NCBI RefSeq assembly: GCF_000276665.1
Contig: NW_004955438.1
Location: 12,131,683-12,195,682 of the forward strand
From: Chinchilla lanigera
Taxonomy: Eukaryota; Chordata; Mammalia; Rodentia; Chinchillidae
Direction: 5' to 3'
Length of the DNA stretch: 64,000 bases
Below, in pieces: positions 44,500-57,599 of the stretch (its first letter is position 1; every line of letters begins with the position of its first letter). The notes under the pieces are model-generated. The model was not told where the DNA came from, ran no database searches, and worked only from the letters and a program-made list of their open reading frames with translations. The position numbers were made by a program, and so were the translations under genes.

Positions 44500-46285
44500 T
44501 GTCTTCTCCTCAGGAAAGACAATGGTAGTGAGATAACGCTTGTAAAAATCTAAGCCCAGAGCCTAGCTCACAGTTCACTGTCCTGGAATGTGGACTGATG
44601 TCTGATCCAATGCATTTAGGATTCTAGGCAAATTACTTAGATTAAAGAGCAAAATATGCATTATTTCTTCCATATCATGTTCCCTAAAACACTGTACTCT
44701 TTAGTTCATAATTAGATGCAAATGAGTTCCTTACATTTGTGCTAAAACACCAGATAGTTCTAAAATGTACAGTTAATAATTACACATATATTGCTAACAC
44801 ATTTATAAGACAGGACATGCCTTAAATTTGTTTATGTTGTTTTATGTATAAATTTATACATAAACTGATTATGTTGACATTTAAGTGAACAACACTACAA
44901 ACATTTCCTGAAAGTTTTTGTGAGCAAGAATTTTCTGTTTCTAATAAAAAGACCCACTTGATTATCATATTGTTACCTAATTATTCCAGAATAAAATAGT
45001 CTGAGCTTTTATTGGGTTAAATCAGAGCTGGGGAGTTATATTATCTTGCAAATCAAGTTTTTGATTATCTCATTAAACAAGAGAAGGTGTAACAATAAAT
45101 TTAATTATCAAATGTGACTTTTCCTGCCAATTTTTTTGCCTTAACTATTTGTGCTGTTGGTTTAGCACATCTGGTTTTCATTTGAGAATAGAAATCATAA
45201 ATCCCACAAACCATCCACTGATTCCTAATCCTAGAAAAGACTGGTATTACTTTAGCAGCATAATATGCTTTTCTTTCCTCGGGTGGAAATAGACATACAG
45301 CTTTATAGTGGATTAAAAAAGACAATTGAGAAATTTCCTATTATAAACATGTATGGTATCTTAATTTCCTGGTATAATCGCAGCCTGGCTAACGTAATTA
45401 ATTATATTTTAAATGCAAATTGTTGACAACAGATCATTTGGTTGAAATTATTTAAGCCATATCAATTCTAAAGAAAGCCTGGCTTTATAATTCCTAAACT
45501 TTTTTTTATGAAAATAATTCCATATTCTCTCCCATGCCCAGCCATCTCTTAAAAATTTCTCATGATATTTAAAGCACCATCACGGCAACCCCATAGAGAC
45601 AACCAGGCAAATATATGTGATTTATATGCAGATTTCAACCTATTTACCAAGCTTAATAGTAACAGACAAAATATTATATGCAAAATGCATTCATTTAAAT
45701 TTTTGATCAGATCTTTTTGCTGCTTGATAGAGCACACAAGTTATCTTGGCATAGGAGCAAATACATTTCAGAATAGAAGTCTCAAACCAAGTTTATCTGT
45801 AGTGAGAGACCCGTACAACACGACGGCTAGATGATCCCATTAGTTTCACTCATCTTGATTGACAAGTATCACTGCAAGGTGTATCAATCCTGAAATTTCC
45901 ACAGTAAGCACTAAAGCGACTGAGATAATGACAGCTCTTAGACTAACGGGGCTGTGTACCCACAGAGCTCACCTTGCTCAACATTTCAAAAAGGTAGGAT
46001 GTCAGCCATGTGTGGTATACAAGATAATTTCAGGGAGCGCGCACACATTGGTTAAATTCATAGTTATGTTTGTGTATTGGTGGGCATCAGAACAAACAGC
46101 TAGCATATTAAGCTGTGATTGCACTGATGCTGTTGCTTAGGGAAAGGCTCAGGTAGTTAAGTAAAAAGAGGTGAGATAATTAAAGAAAAATAAAGGAAAT
46201 AACAGGGTAGGTAGCAGATGCAAACGACAGAAATAATGATGGTCATATGTAGGAATGATTACAATTGGGGAAATGGTGAGCTAGT
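44500..46285. other. Repeat-poor AT-rich block
   Basis: 1.8 kb with no recognised mobile element. It contains many TAATTA-type and ATGCAAAT-like words (for example 45100-45110 and 45398-45425). Frames of 60-93 codons, including 74 codons at 45101-45325 on the minus strand, have no domain. Possibly conserved non-coding sequence, by inference from the lack of repeats only. Confidence 0.4.
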
Positions 46286-46289
46286 CCAA

Positions 46290-46440
46290 GCCTAATTTTA
46301 TAAGTGAGGAAAAGGAGGCACTGAGTAGTTGCTTAGGTTTACCCAAGGTCCTCTGGCTTGTCAGAGGTAGTACAGATTCTATTGTCCCATATCCGTCTAG
46401 TCCATTAAGACTGTCTACTCCACCCGCAAACAGTTTATTT
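46290..46440 (-). mobile_element. MIR SINE
   Basis: 'ttataagtgaggaaaaggag' then 'gtttacccaaggtcctctgg' is antisense MIR. Confidence 0.65.
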
Positions 46441-47445
46441 CAGCTTCATAAAGTACACGATGCTTTCTTTTTTCTTTTCTTCCAGAAGCCTGGGTCAATA
46501 AGAAATTCAGATACATTCTCAAGCTATTTGTGTATTTGACGTTGTTTCTTTTTATGGAATGACAGTGGTATGGTTGTCATCTGACCAGAATAAAAAGGTG
46601 CTAATGAAAGCTGATCTCACTTTCAGTTATATTTAAACAGAGCAATATTGATTAGGTCTGTATTGTTAATTATGGAGATAGATGTGGAATATAAGAATAA
46701 TAAGTTTACAGTCCTTTATATATTTTGTTAAGCTAACTACCAAGCCTTCCTATTAAATTCAACAATACCTAAAATAACACTTGGACCCAACACACCTAGA
46801 TGTTCTACGATATTTTCTGTACATTCCAAGAAATGGGAAATAGAAGTCCACATCTACTTCCCTATGCTCCAAGAATGAGCAGGGGCCGGCCCTGAACAGG
46901 TTGTGAGCCTCTCTTCCCACTTCTGTGTCCAGAGACCTCACACTGGTAGCTTTAAATCATTGGTCATGATGGGAATGTGTACACCATAGAAACTGGCAAA
47001 TGCTACAAATCAGAGCCGCTTCCCAGAGAGCTGAGCATTGGCCAATTCTCAGCATACCACTTCATGAGCAGTTCTGAGGGTGGGCTCCAGGCAAGCCCTT
47101 TTTAAATGAGGCTTGGGAGCAGAAAACGACATGCAAATTAACTTCTATACCAGCAGGAGCTTCCCAGGGGAGAGAGAAGGGTAGCGTAGGTCTCGGGGAG
47201 CAGATAAGGCCTGCTGCGTGAAAGCACGTGGCTCTACTGTCCATACTTTCCCGGGACTTCAGTGCAGTTTAAGCCCTGAGGAAAAACGGGTCCAAATAGT
47301 CAGAAATGGGTTTTTCTTGTTATTCTGCTGACTAGAAAGACATTGCCTAAGGCTCCTTGGAAAGTGAAGATGACAGGTGATGCCTTCCTCAGAAGGACAA
47401 GTTTCTAGATGAAATCCTCAGATGCTGCTGTCCAAGAGAACTCTC
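46441..47445. other. Unassigned non-coding DNA
   Basis: About 1 kb, no feature recognised. Confidence 0.45.
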
Positions 47446-47449
47446 CACA

Positions 47450-47785
47450 GTGATGGAATGCCATGTACCTATGTTGTCAGTGAGACAGCCACTGGCTACC
47501 TGCAGCTACTGAACTCTTAAAATGAGACCAGTCTGAGTTGAGATGTATTGTAAGGGTAAAACATACACTGAATTTCCAAGACATAGTATAAAAAATCAAT
47601 GTAGACTATCACATGAACGTGTTTATATTGTTTACATATCAAAATTATAATCTTTCAGATATATGAATTATCCAGCATTATATATGATTCAAATTAATCT
47701 AACCTGTGTATTGTTACTGTTTATTGGTAGTGTTTTTAATGTTGCTAGTGGAAAATATAAAAATTCCATATTTGGCACATAGGGA
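47450..47785 (+). mobile_element. hAT-like MITE, full-length-looking
   Basis: 'gagttgagatgtattgtaag', 'ggtaaaacatacactgaatt' and 'taatgttgctagtggaaaat' are shared with the interrupted copy at 19500-19697/21442-21562. Confidence 0.65.
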
Positions 47786-47789
47786 ATGA

Positions 47790-49355
47790 CAAGAGAGACA
47801 AGGAACAAGGAAATAAATTGCAGGTGTCATAAAACAAATTTTGTTATGCTACCTCTGTTCTTCCCTGAGTACTAGAATGCCAGGGAAATGCATAACCAAT
47901 TGCCAGCATGTTGCACAGGGGCAAAAGAGAATGCACTGAAATGCCAAGGATTTGGGATATCTCAAGGATAATCTGTATTTCCCCCTAAACCTTCCCCCTT
48001 TGGTAAAGAGTATTGTGACACTGTCTGAGAAGGTACTACGGAATTCCATGAGAGATTAAGGACAAGTTTTTAGTTCTGCTTCTAATATATATAGCCCCAA
48101 CAAGACAAAGAACATTACTGTGCTTGAGAATTTATGTCACATCACTACCTACCTTGAAATCCAGCAACTTTTTCAGACAGAGCACCATAAGGCACCGAGT
48201 AAGGTGTAAGCAACCCAGTAAATCAGAAGGATGGTTAGGGCCGTATAGAACTCACACTTCATTATTTTAATTTCAGGTCTTCAGTTTCTCTAAAAGGTGA
48301 AGAAGCAAAACACAGTCATTCAAATACAGTCAATGTCGAAAATGTCTTTTCTTGCCCGTTTTTCAGAAGTAGGCTTGGCTTCGGAATCTTTCAGCAAAAG
48401 CACCTCAGTGAGGGAAACTGCTACAACCATGGGAAAAAGAGTTTGATTTTTAACATTAAAAGACAGGAAGGAGACATTATTTCTTCTACTATATAGAAAA
48501 GCAAGTCTTCAAGCCTGCAACTGTTCACTTTGTTAGCATCCTGTGTGTTAAAGAGACAAAGATCATGTTCTAATCAGAAAATTCAAGCCAAGCATAAATC
48601 AAGTATAAAGTTTCTGCCATCCACGTCACCTGGAAAGCCATGGAGGATGAAGCACACTGCAGAGCCCGAGAGGGACGTGGTTGGTACGTAAATCCTTACT
48701 TTCTCTGCATGCTCTTCTGGGGCTCTTACATGCAGCACAGAGCAGGAACTGTAAAAATAGGCTTCGTGTTTCTGAAGAAGTGAAAGACTTATTGGCTAAT
48801 GGTGGTAAGCTATGTCTACTAGAACATCACGATGGCGTGCGAACATGAAACTCAGAAAATAGCTACTGTTCCAGACAAAATTATTCTTTGAAATATTCAG
48901 CAGAAAGAAAAATGGGTGGCTACAGAAGAAACCTTGTTCTGGGATATTAGGAAACATACGGGCATTAGCTAATCCAGAATGCTGACCAACAAATCTGGCT
49001 AATTCACACTGATTTCTCCACAAGTTTAGTCTCACGTTTTTTTTCTCTCTTTACTTCCTTTTCTCTTTGTGAGACCCAGACAAAAGTAGAAAGGAAATAA
49101 TCCGTAAACAGAAAGTATGGATTTTTGCAGAAGCCCTGAAAAGCACAAGTTTACTGCCTCTTTCTTTCTTTTCATGACAGGAATAAAACAAGCATTCAGT
49201 CAGACATGTTGGCAAGTGGGTGAGGCATCTCCTCAGCTGTCCCCTTGGTTTCCTGTCCACCCATTTTCTGGGTCTCCTTTTGAGGGTCTGTCTCCTCTTG
49301 AACCTCTGTAGATCTCTCCTCAAATTGTTGTCCCTTGATAACTACTCATCTGCTG
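47790..49355. other. Unassigned, repeat-poor DNA
   Basis: 1.6 kb with no recognised gene or repeat. Frames up to 90 codons (49051-49323, Lys/Arg-rich on the minus strand) show no domain. Confidence 0.4.
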
Positions 49356-49359
49356 ATTC

Positions 49360-49447
49360 ATAGGGCCATGCCACCAATATTTATTAAGCAACTAATATGT
49401 GCAAGACCTGGGCTAGATGCTGAGGGCAGGGGCCATGGAGAGAGAGA

Positions 49448-49496
<49 letters not shown>

Positions 49497-49560
49497 CACA
49501 AAAACTTTCTTAAATGAACATAAAATCTAGGGAGGTAGATATGAATAAAATTCATATTTT
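49360..49560 (-). mobile_element. L2 3' end, antisense, with (GA)n expansion
   Basis: 'aatatttattaagcaactaa' and 'gcaagacctgggctagatgc' are antisense L2. A (GA)~27 tract has grown inside it at 49438-49494. Confidence 0.75.
49438..49494. repeat. (GA)n microsatellite
   Basis: 57 bases of GA with two GG interruptions, read directly. The Arg/Glu frame through it is an artefact. Confidence 0.97.
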
Positions 49561-50227
49561 ATTGTCATAAAATACTGAGTAGGTGATCATAAAATGCTGA
49601 GTGAGCCCAGTGTTATAATAGTGTGGCATGAAACCAGAATAACACCCAAGGAGAGACTGTGTGGCACAATGCCTGGAGATCCTGTGGGGGACACCTAGTA
49701 GCAGTCTTGTCCTGTTGGGAAGAAGCAGTCACAAGCGGAGATGGAGTGGAGACGTGTGGGATGGCTGCAAAGCCAGTGCTCACAGGTCAGAGGGGATAGG
49801 ATGAGGACTACCTGGCCTCCAGACACACTTCTGAGTTTCAAGGAAGGCAAAATCTGTCCGTCAGTGACATGTCTGTGGAGTATCCAGTACCCAAGGCCAC
49901 ATCATTTCCTTGCTGATGAAGAAGTTCTGTCTCCCAGTGGGGTTATTTTTGGAGCCCATATGACATTGCGCTGACACAATGTTTAAGCAGCTGGAGAGTC
50001 CAGACAGACACACACGAGGACAATGTACACCTGCCATGTGATTCTCAATGGCATCCTGGCACCCTCAGAAGACAGAAGTTTCTTTGCAAGGCTTCCCTTT
50101 ATAGATATCAGCAGTATCACCTCCTCAGTCACAGGAGCCATCACAGGTGGCTGGACAGGTGACGGAGACACCAGAGGGCAGGGCTTAGTGTTAGTAAGCA
50201 CCCCACGGGGTTTGAGTTCTTTTATGT

Positions 50228-50400
50228 CCCAGCTCTTTACTGGGTGTCATGTCCATGCCGAGCGCTGGGCTAGAAGTGGGAATATAATGACCACACATGC
50301 AGACAGTCCCATCCCCAGGTGGCTTTGACCTGCTTTGGTGAACAGCTTAACTTTCACTTGCATAAATGATGATTTCATTGGGTAAGTGCTATAAAGGGAA
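50228..50400 (-). mobile_element. L2 fragment, antisense
   Basis: 'ccgagcgctgggctagaagt' followed by 'aatgaccacacatgcagaca' is antisense L2. Confidence 0.6.
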
Positions 50401-50849
50401 AGTATAGAGTTAGGAGAAGGTAAAAGCTACGGGTCAAGATAGCCTGAAGAGTTATAATCTGCTTCCTCGATGCAAGAAGTAGCTGGGTGAAGAGAGACAT
50501 TCCTGCAATCACAGGCAGAGCGGGACTGGATAGAAGTTGGCTTTGCCTGTTTTGTTGCTGTCGCTACTCCAAGTCCAAGTGCCCTGGAAAACCTAGGTTA
50601 CAAATGATATCAATAATGAGCTGCGAGATCCTGTGGGAAATTGACTTTGTGAGTTCTAGAAAGGTGCTGTTCTAACTGACTTTGACATGTGAGTAGGGTA
50701 TGGCAGGTGGGAGAGGGAGGCAAATTGCATTTCAGAAAGAGAAAGAAGCAGTAAAAGTAAAGACACTAAATATGAAGGGATGCTACGAACAGTTTTATAT
50801 ACATACATATATATCACATATGAAGCACACATGCAAATATCTATATCCC

Positions 50850-51000
50850 ACTACCATGAGGCAGTCGTTATTTCAGTTTTTCTGATAATGACCTTGGAAA
50901 TCTGAAAGGTGAAACTGAAAGTCTTGCCCAAGGTCATCAAGCTATTAGGTAACAGAGCCAAATTTAAACCCAAGTCTAAATCTATCCCACGTAGCCTTCC
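50850..51000 (-). mobile_element. MIR SINE
   Basis: 'gtcttgcccaaggtcatcaa' then 'gctattaggtaacagagcca' is the antisense MIR 3' half. Confidence 0.75.
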
Positions 51001-52760
51001 TCAAAACAGGTGGCACACAGTGAGTTCAATAAGCGGCTGTTACTGCAGATATCAATGCAGTACAACAAAAACTATCATGCTGATGTGACCAAGGGCAGCT
51101 GGAGGAGCGGGAGGTAACCGGAGACAGGACGGAGGAGCAGCAAGAGGCAGCTACTGCAGGGCTTTCAAGGTTTGCTCGCATGACCTACTGCAGTGGGCAC
51201 AAAACCACTAAACAGCGAAGTCCTAGCCAAGCCCATTATCCCAGGAAGAAGGAAGGCAACACCATGGTTGCAGTGTCTCCCGGGAGTGGTACTGAATCAA
51301 GAACAATAAAAAGGCATTACATAGATATATTAATGGTAGCTGCTGAACCCTTTGTAGTTGAGGCAGAAAGATCGTGTTGTGTTTGGAAGAATCAGGTCTG
51401 AGAAACCACAAACAAGACACTTTGAAAGCTCTTAGCAAATTGGTGTGTTTCAATGCCAATACAAAGCAGGTGATGAATCTTGTGTGGACATGTGTAGGTT
51501 TCTAGAAATGAACAGCAGACAATGTCAAGCGCTGCGAAGGGAGAACAATGATCTTATAAATATAGCAGGTCCATTGATTCTCCTGTGTTCACTGTTTGCT
51601 GCAGATGCTTCCAGCATCAATTGAAGAGCGATGTGTATGGGGGGATAGCAGCACAGTACCCAAAGGAGTGTATTTTCTTCCTATGTACGCATGGCAGCAC
51701 ACTATTGGGTAACTGTGAGTAGGCATCAGACATAGTCCTTCTCCAAAAATTTTGAAATAATCCCTTTTTATTATTGCTTTGATTCTATATTTTTTTTTCA
51801 GATTTTTAAAGAAGAGACAGCTAATCAGCCACCACAGTCTCTATCCTCTTACACTGATACAAACACTGGAAAGAATTTGCTTCCTACATGGAGGGTTGGG
51901 GTGAAGTGAGGTAGGGCGAGGACATTCTTGTTTGGATGAGTCAGATAAATATCCCTTGCTCTAAGGTACTTGATATTTACTTTGCAGAAAATAAAGAGTC
52001 ATCAAAAGCATCTGCCTGGGGGTGTGATATAATCAGCTCTGTACTCCAGGAGAGTCCCAAGAGCAATGTGAAAGAAGGATCAAATCACTCATTTGCCTTA
52101 TTTCATCAAAACCTACATGCTCTCCTTAAACAGTGCGAGAGTGATGTTGTTATAATGGGTATCTTAGTGCTTTCTCCCTAGTAGCTAAGAAAGTTAATTT
52201 AACTGAATTTCAGTTGAATAGAATAGTTCCCAGAAATGTAATGACAACCCTCCCAAAACCTGGGCTTCCTCTGGAGAGTATTCCAGGTTCTAGGAAGGAG
52301 AAAGACAAGGAATCATTTCAGGGATAGAGGATGTTTGGTGTCAAAGGTATCACCAAGGAAATCATCCTTTAACTCTTACTGTACAAGCCTTTCCCCTGTC
52401 ACTCTGATGTGTTTGTTTTGGTATGACCCGTGCAGGCATGTAAAGGTTTGCATTTAAAAATAACAGAAACTGACTTTTCCTAGAACAATTCCTGGAGTAA
52501 ACTGCTGGAAAATACACCTACCCCTGTGTATGAATCAAGCTGTGATAACGGTGTGCTTGAATGTGGTTTTCAGCTCTCCTGCATGTCAGAGTTTGAACTG
52601 AGACTGGGTACAGTGTAATCTGGTAGAGGGAGGATAAGGGTGGTGGGGACGTGGAAGGGGGCTAAAGAAGCTCAGAGGAGCCACTAGGCAAGTCTCAGAG
52701 GACCAGGTGCTTGAGATGAGTAGATGCTCAAAACATCAAGAGAAAGAGGAAGCTTTCTTC
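51001..52760. other. Unassigned non-coding DNA
   Basis: 1.75 kb with no gene or repeat recognised. Frames up to 81 codons without features. Confidence 0.45.
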
Positions 52761-52764
52761 TTCT

Positions 52765-52900
52765 GTGATGGCCTACTCCTGAAATCCCATCCCTCTGGGA
52801 TGGCTGAGGCAGGAGGATCACAAGTTCAAGTCCAGCTTGAGCAATTTAGTGCACTAGTGAGACTCTGTCTCAAGATTAAGTAAATAAATAAATAAATAAA
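52765..52900 (+). mobile_element. Old B1-type SINE
   Basis: 'ggctgaggcaggaggatcac' with 'gagactctgtctcaag' and an (AAAT)n tail at 52879-52900. More diverged than the other B1s and without the internal duplication, so probably an early form. Confidence 0.75.
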
Positions 52901-53065
52901 TGGTATTCTAGGCAGAAATGAGGAGGTGCATCTTTCTGCACATCATTCTTGCCCTTTTCTGTCCATATACATAAAGAATGAAAGTGTCAGGGAGTTTGAG
53001 CTCTGTCTTTTTGTATCACAGATGATTCCTGGACCTGCCACAGCATTTCACTTCTCAAAAATGTA

Positions 53066-53152
53066 GGGGCTGAGGAGGGGGATTCTCTCAGTGGCTGACC
53101 ACATGCTTAGCATATTTCAGGCCTGGGTTCAATCCCTGGTACCACCCTCCCC
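53066..53152 (+). mobile_element. Old ID-like SINE
   Basis: 'ggcctgggttcaatccctgg' (box B region) preceded by a degraded box A 'ttctctcagtggctga'. Confidence 0.6.
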
Positions 53153-53159
53153 AGATACA

Positions 53160-54365
53160 TAGGTACAGAAATGTAATTCTAGGTGCCTGGTCAATTACCC
53201 ACCTCTGCCATCACGTTCTCTTCCTCCTTCATAGCCTGTGAATGTCATGGGTTAACCATTCAAGGTGGAGTAACACGTAATCTTGGAGGGTGATGAAATC
53301 ACAGCGGGGTTGGGAAGGAACAGATTCGTAAAGGGCATTACATTCATAGAGCGCAACTCAATAATAACATCTATGCTCAGAAGGCATGAGAAAGATCGGT
53401 GGGGTTTGCAGGAGATGTAGAGGGATGCAAAGGGAAGGTGGGTGTTATTTTTGTAGAGCTCACTAGCGTGCACTGTTAGCAAGTCCCAGGACTGATCTTA
53501 ATGAGAACCTTGAATCCCAGGCTCTTATAACTGATGAGAAACCCAGGAGGCACTTTTGGGAGTGACCAGGCATTGATTTGTCCATGTGAGGCAACTTTGC
53601 TATTTTAAAATCTTGTTGAAATCCAGTACTTGTGAGGTTTTTTTTCCCCTTAAAGAAACATCAGCTAATGTGCATGGATAATTATTTTAATTCCTTAAAA
53701 AAAAACTATTGTGATGCTTTTTGCCATCCGTCTATACTAAAAGATTCATAGCCCATATTGATTTTTCTTCCCCCAAAGACGTCTCAATTTTCAATAAACC
53801 AGAGGCCTCCCTCTTCCCATATCATCTCCTTGCTTGCTCTGCTAGCTCTGGCCTCTGGCCACCTTCCCAGGGAATCCATTTCCCAAACACGTATGTTGTT
53901 TTCTTTTCTTTTTTCTTTAGTGATGATATCTGGTTTGAGATATTTTATTGCTCAGTTGCTCTGAGAGGCTGTCCTGGAAACACTTGGGGAGATACCTAGG
54001 CAACCTTCCGTATCTCTGTGCACGGACAGACCTAAGCCTGCTCTGGTAAGGCACTGAACATCCAAAGTTTCTGTCAGAATTGAGGGGCTCTTCTTAGAGT
54101 ACCCTCCGTGAAAGCACAGAGCTGAAGGCTGTCTTCAGCATAGTCTCGCCTCCCGCTTGGGACTATTCTGTCTCCTGGGCTGGGCACCTCCTCCCCAACT
54201 TTTACGTCTAACCACATCAGGGAATTCGTGTTGTTTCCTCACATGTCAGGTTGGAAAGCAATTTCTGATAGGGTATTAGTAAAACAAACAACAGACCTCA
54301 GTGAGAATACCAAAACAACTACCACAAAAAAGTCTCACAAAGTCATTTTCAATGTGGCTTTTACA
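53160..54365. other. Unassigned non-coding DNA
   Basis: 1.2 kb, no feature recognised. Frames up to 92 codons are in C/T-rich DNA. Confidence 0.45.
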
Positions 54366-54539
54366 TTCCCTAAAGAAACGACTGTGGAGCACCCAGGGTG
54401 TGCCAGACACAATGCCAATTAATGGAGCTAAAACAACGAACGCTCAGAATACAGCAAGTTAGTGTTAGGATGGTGATATGCATGAGGTTCTGGCAAGGCT
54501 AACAAAACAAAACGAAAAAAACAAGCGGTGCGTGCCAAG

Positions 54540-54725
54540 CTGTGTGTGCATGAGCTCATTTCCTTCTCTCAGCAATTGTAGCAAGCAGACAATATCATTT
54601 CCCCGTTACACAGTGAGGAAATGGAGGTTAGGCGCGACACATAATTTACCCAAAGTCAGGTGGTCGGTACACGGTGGAATCTGGACTTGAATCCTTACCT
54701 ACCTGACTCTGAAGGTATGTGCCAG
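54540..54725 (-). mobile_element. MIR SINE
   Basis: 'ttacacagtgaggaaatgga', 'ataatttacccaaagtcagg' and 'tctggacttgaatccttacc' give a long antisense MIR. A scrap of its start may lie at 54385-54420. Confidence 0.8.
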
Positions 54726-54729
54726 GTTT

Positions 54730-55235
54730 TAGTCCTGCTGCTTTCCTAAGCGAAGAAGGCAAACTTGAACTCAAGTCAGTAAAGACAGGCAAGAGGAGCG
54801 CTAGAGGGAGCATGTCCGAGGGCTCAGAGGCCAGAATCATGGTGCATTCAAAACACCTCACTGGGCCAAGAGTGATTTAATTAAAAGACCAGTGGGCCAA
54901 GTGCAAATCTGAGGAATCCCAAGAGCTTAGAGTACAGAAAGAAAGAGAAGTCTGAGAGGAGAAGTGAGTAGGAGCAAACCACGAGGAAAGGATACTCCTG
55001 AAGCCAAAAATCAGGCAGAAGAAATTTAGGGAAATGAAGAAGGGATGCATTCAAGCCCCCAGGGAGGGCAGAGTAGAATTTTAGGACCAGGAATCCCAAG
55101 AACAGGGAGCCACATTTTGGAGCAGAGGTCCCTTGTTAAACACTTAAATGAATATGGACTGCCTAGGTGACCTTTGCCAGTGACAAGGGTTGAGGATGAG
55201 TGGACCGGCTAATGGATGGAATGACAACATTTTGG
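54730..55235. other. Unassigned non-coding DNA
   Basis: Purine-rich at 54930-55050. No gene or repeat recognised. Confidence 0.45.
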
Positions 55236-55239
55236 AAAT

Positions 55240-55375
55240 GGACCATGGGATTGTTTAATTTAACCATCTCATTTTCTACAAGAGGGAATTGAGATCTAGA
55301 ACTCTCAGTAATTTTTCCTGCCACTGCATAGGTAATTAGGGCTAACGCTGTGGTTAGAATTCAGATCATTTGACT
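55240..55375 (-). mobile_element. MIR SINE, diverged
   Basis: 'catctcattttctacaagag' then 'ggaattgagatctagaactc' is antisense MIR-like. Confidence 0.55.
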
Positions 55376-55382
55376 ATCTCAA

Positions 55383-56215
55383 AAGGAAACATTTCAGACA
55401 TGCATTCTATGCAGGGGCCATGAATAGACAATCCATAAAGAAGTGCTAGCGGCCAAGAGACATGAAAAAATGTGTTCAGCTTCATTCGGAATCAAAGGAT
55501 TCTCAATAATACAAGGAAACAAACACACTCACATTATTGGGAGAAATTTGAATTATAATAATTGTTTGTGGAGGATATTTTGGGACTATGGAAGTGGTAA
55601 TAAAGTATAGTGATTAGAAATATCTGTATAGTCAGACATACTCAGGTTTAAGTGGGAGATCTGCCAACCACTGCTATTAGCCATTTTATGTTCACAAGTT
55701 TCAGTTTTCTCTAAAAAATGTGGATTTTAGTAGTTCTTACCTCATCTGCTTGTTGTGAGGATTAAGTGAGATTGCATTTATAAAGGAGGTAGCATAGTTC
55801 CCAGAATATACAGTCGAATAAATGATATTAGTGTGATCATTATATATAAGAAATTTTACAAATATTCACATTCATTGGCCCAGCAATTACATGTCTAGGA
55901 ATTTATCTTACAGGAATGATCAGAACTCAGCATAAAGCTTTATGCATATGTATATTCGTCACAACATTATTTATAATCATGAAAAATTGGAACTACAAAT
56001 GTCCAAGAGTAGAGTGGGTAAATAAATGATGGTTCATCTGGCTGATGGAATACCATGCGGCTGTTAAGTATTATGCAGCAGAAGAACACTTAATCATCTG
56101 AGAAATTATCTATATTAAGTGACACAAGCAGGTTATACAACAATATTTAAACATAATATCATTTTTATAATAAAACACACATGTGTATACATTCCATACA
56201 TATAGAAAATACTGA
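55383..56215 (+). mobile_element. Old L1 3' end, split by MIR
   Basis: 'agagacatgaaaaaatgtgt' and 'aattggaactacaaatgtcc' with 'ggttcatctggctgatggaa' and 'taccatgcggctgttaagta' are ORF2 end sequence of an old L1. The MIR at 55600-55840 interrupts it. Confidence 0.8.
55600..55840 (+). mobile_element. MIR SINE, near full length
   Basis: Starts at 'aaagtatagtgattagaaat', passes 'ttcagttttctctaaaaaat' and 'ttgttgtgaggattaagtga', and ends near 'cgaataaatgatatt'. Confidence 0.85.
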
Positions 56216-56924
56216 ATAGCAACTTGGTGGGAGTTGCTATTGGTATAGCAGCTTGTGCTAGTTACCCTTGTGCATGGGAACCCTTGTCCCCGGAACTGAG
56301 GAAAACCCTACTTAGCAGATTGTGCTGTAAAGTTGTAATGAGATTAGAAGAATGAAAATAAGTTCCTTTTTCTGATCTTATCAAAACTACATAAATGTTT
56401 AACAAGCCATTCACCACCTTCCACACTTACATTTTACAGTTTGTAGATTTATCTCAACATGCTGGGATTTCCATGTTTAATTTCTATTAATACTTCTCAG
56501 TGGCATGTACCTTAGACAATCGTCCTCCCTAGTATATCTAACAGGAAGCTGATTAGACTAAATAAAATAAAGTGGTAAACTAAATAGGCAAACTTTCTGT
56601 GAATAAAGACTGAAAAAGAATGGTAGAGTTGATTTTTTTACTACTTTTCTCTATCAATATGTGCTAGAAGGTCTACACAAATGAGAAAAATATAGAACCC
56701 AAAAGAATGACTGATCATTTTTCCTACATACGATTCCAAATTGTTCACTTATAATAGACTTTGAGCAGAGAGCATAATGCAGCTTTAAAATCACTTATCT
56801 ACTCTTTTGAGGAGTATATTTATGAAACATGCAGAATATGCACATCAAATAGGTTCTACAAACAAAAAAGGTCCATCATTACTGTTTTTGTGCTTTGGTT
56901 TGTAACATACTTCAATTATAACAT

Positions 56925-57045
56925 GTTACTAAAAATGTGCTCTTGGGTGAGTCACTTAATCTATCCACCCCTCTGTGTCCTCATCCCCACACATGAAGGA
57001 CTGAATGGGTGATTTCTAAAATTCCTCCTAATTCTAAAATTATAA
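56925..57045 (+). mobile_element. MIR3-like SINE
   Basis: 'gggtgagtcacttaatctat' then 'gtgtcctcatccccacacat' and 'ctaaaattcctcctaattct' follow the MIR3 layout. Confidence 0.65.
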
Positions 57046-57342
57046 AGCAAACTGTCATATAAACAACATGAATTAAATCTTAGAAATAGACTTCTTCTGG
57101 GAAGAAGTTAAATCTCTTGGAATTACAAAATACCAATATGAATATTTTTTGATGTTAAGGAGACAAATTTGAGTATTACATTAATTCAAATTCTGATGAG
57201 CAGCACATCATCCATAAGTTAGAACCAGGATATAAATTATTCACATGACAAGCCTGGTAAAAAAATTATTTCAAATTTCTCATTGCATTTTGTGTACCAA
57301 CATTTATGCAAATGCATTTATACTTGATAGAAACATTATTTC

Positions 57343-57489
57343 ATTTTTCTTTTCTTTTTTTGTCTTTTTGAGACAGCGTCTCACTATGCATGCAGTTCAG
57401 CCTGGGATTGAGCTCACTTTGTAATAATGATCCTCCTGCCTCAGCGTCGAGTGCTGGGATTACAGGTGTGTGCCACCATACCTGGCTAA
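57343..57489 (-). mobile_element. B1 SINE with perfect 12-bp TSD
   Basis: Reverse-orientation B1 with a small internal deletion near 57422. Flanked by AAACATTATTTC at 57331-57342 and 57490-57501. Confidence 0.95.
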
Positions 57490-57599
57490 AAACATTATTT
57501 CCGAAAGTAAAAACTAAACTAAAAAACTTTTTAGTTTCAATGTACATTTTATGTAATGCTCATTTGAATATCACCACAATTCTATGAATGTAGTTTTGA

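Noticed and set aside
45101..45325. 74-codon minus-strand frame as a conserved micro-exon gene
   Set aside because: No recognisable domain, no splice acceptor or donor pair that keeps the frame, and AT-rich DNA all round.
49335..49517. Arg/Glu repeat protein
   Set aside because: Translation of a (GA)n microsatellite.
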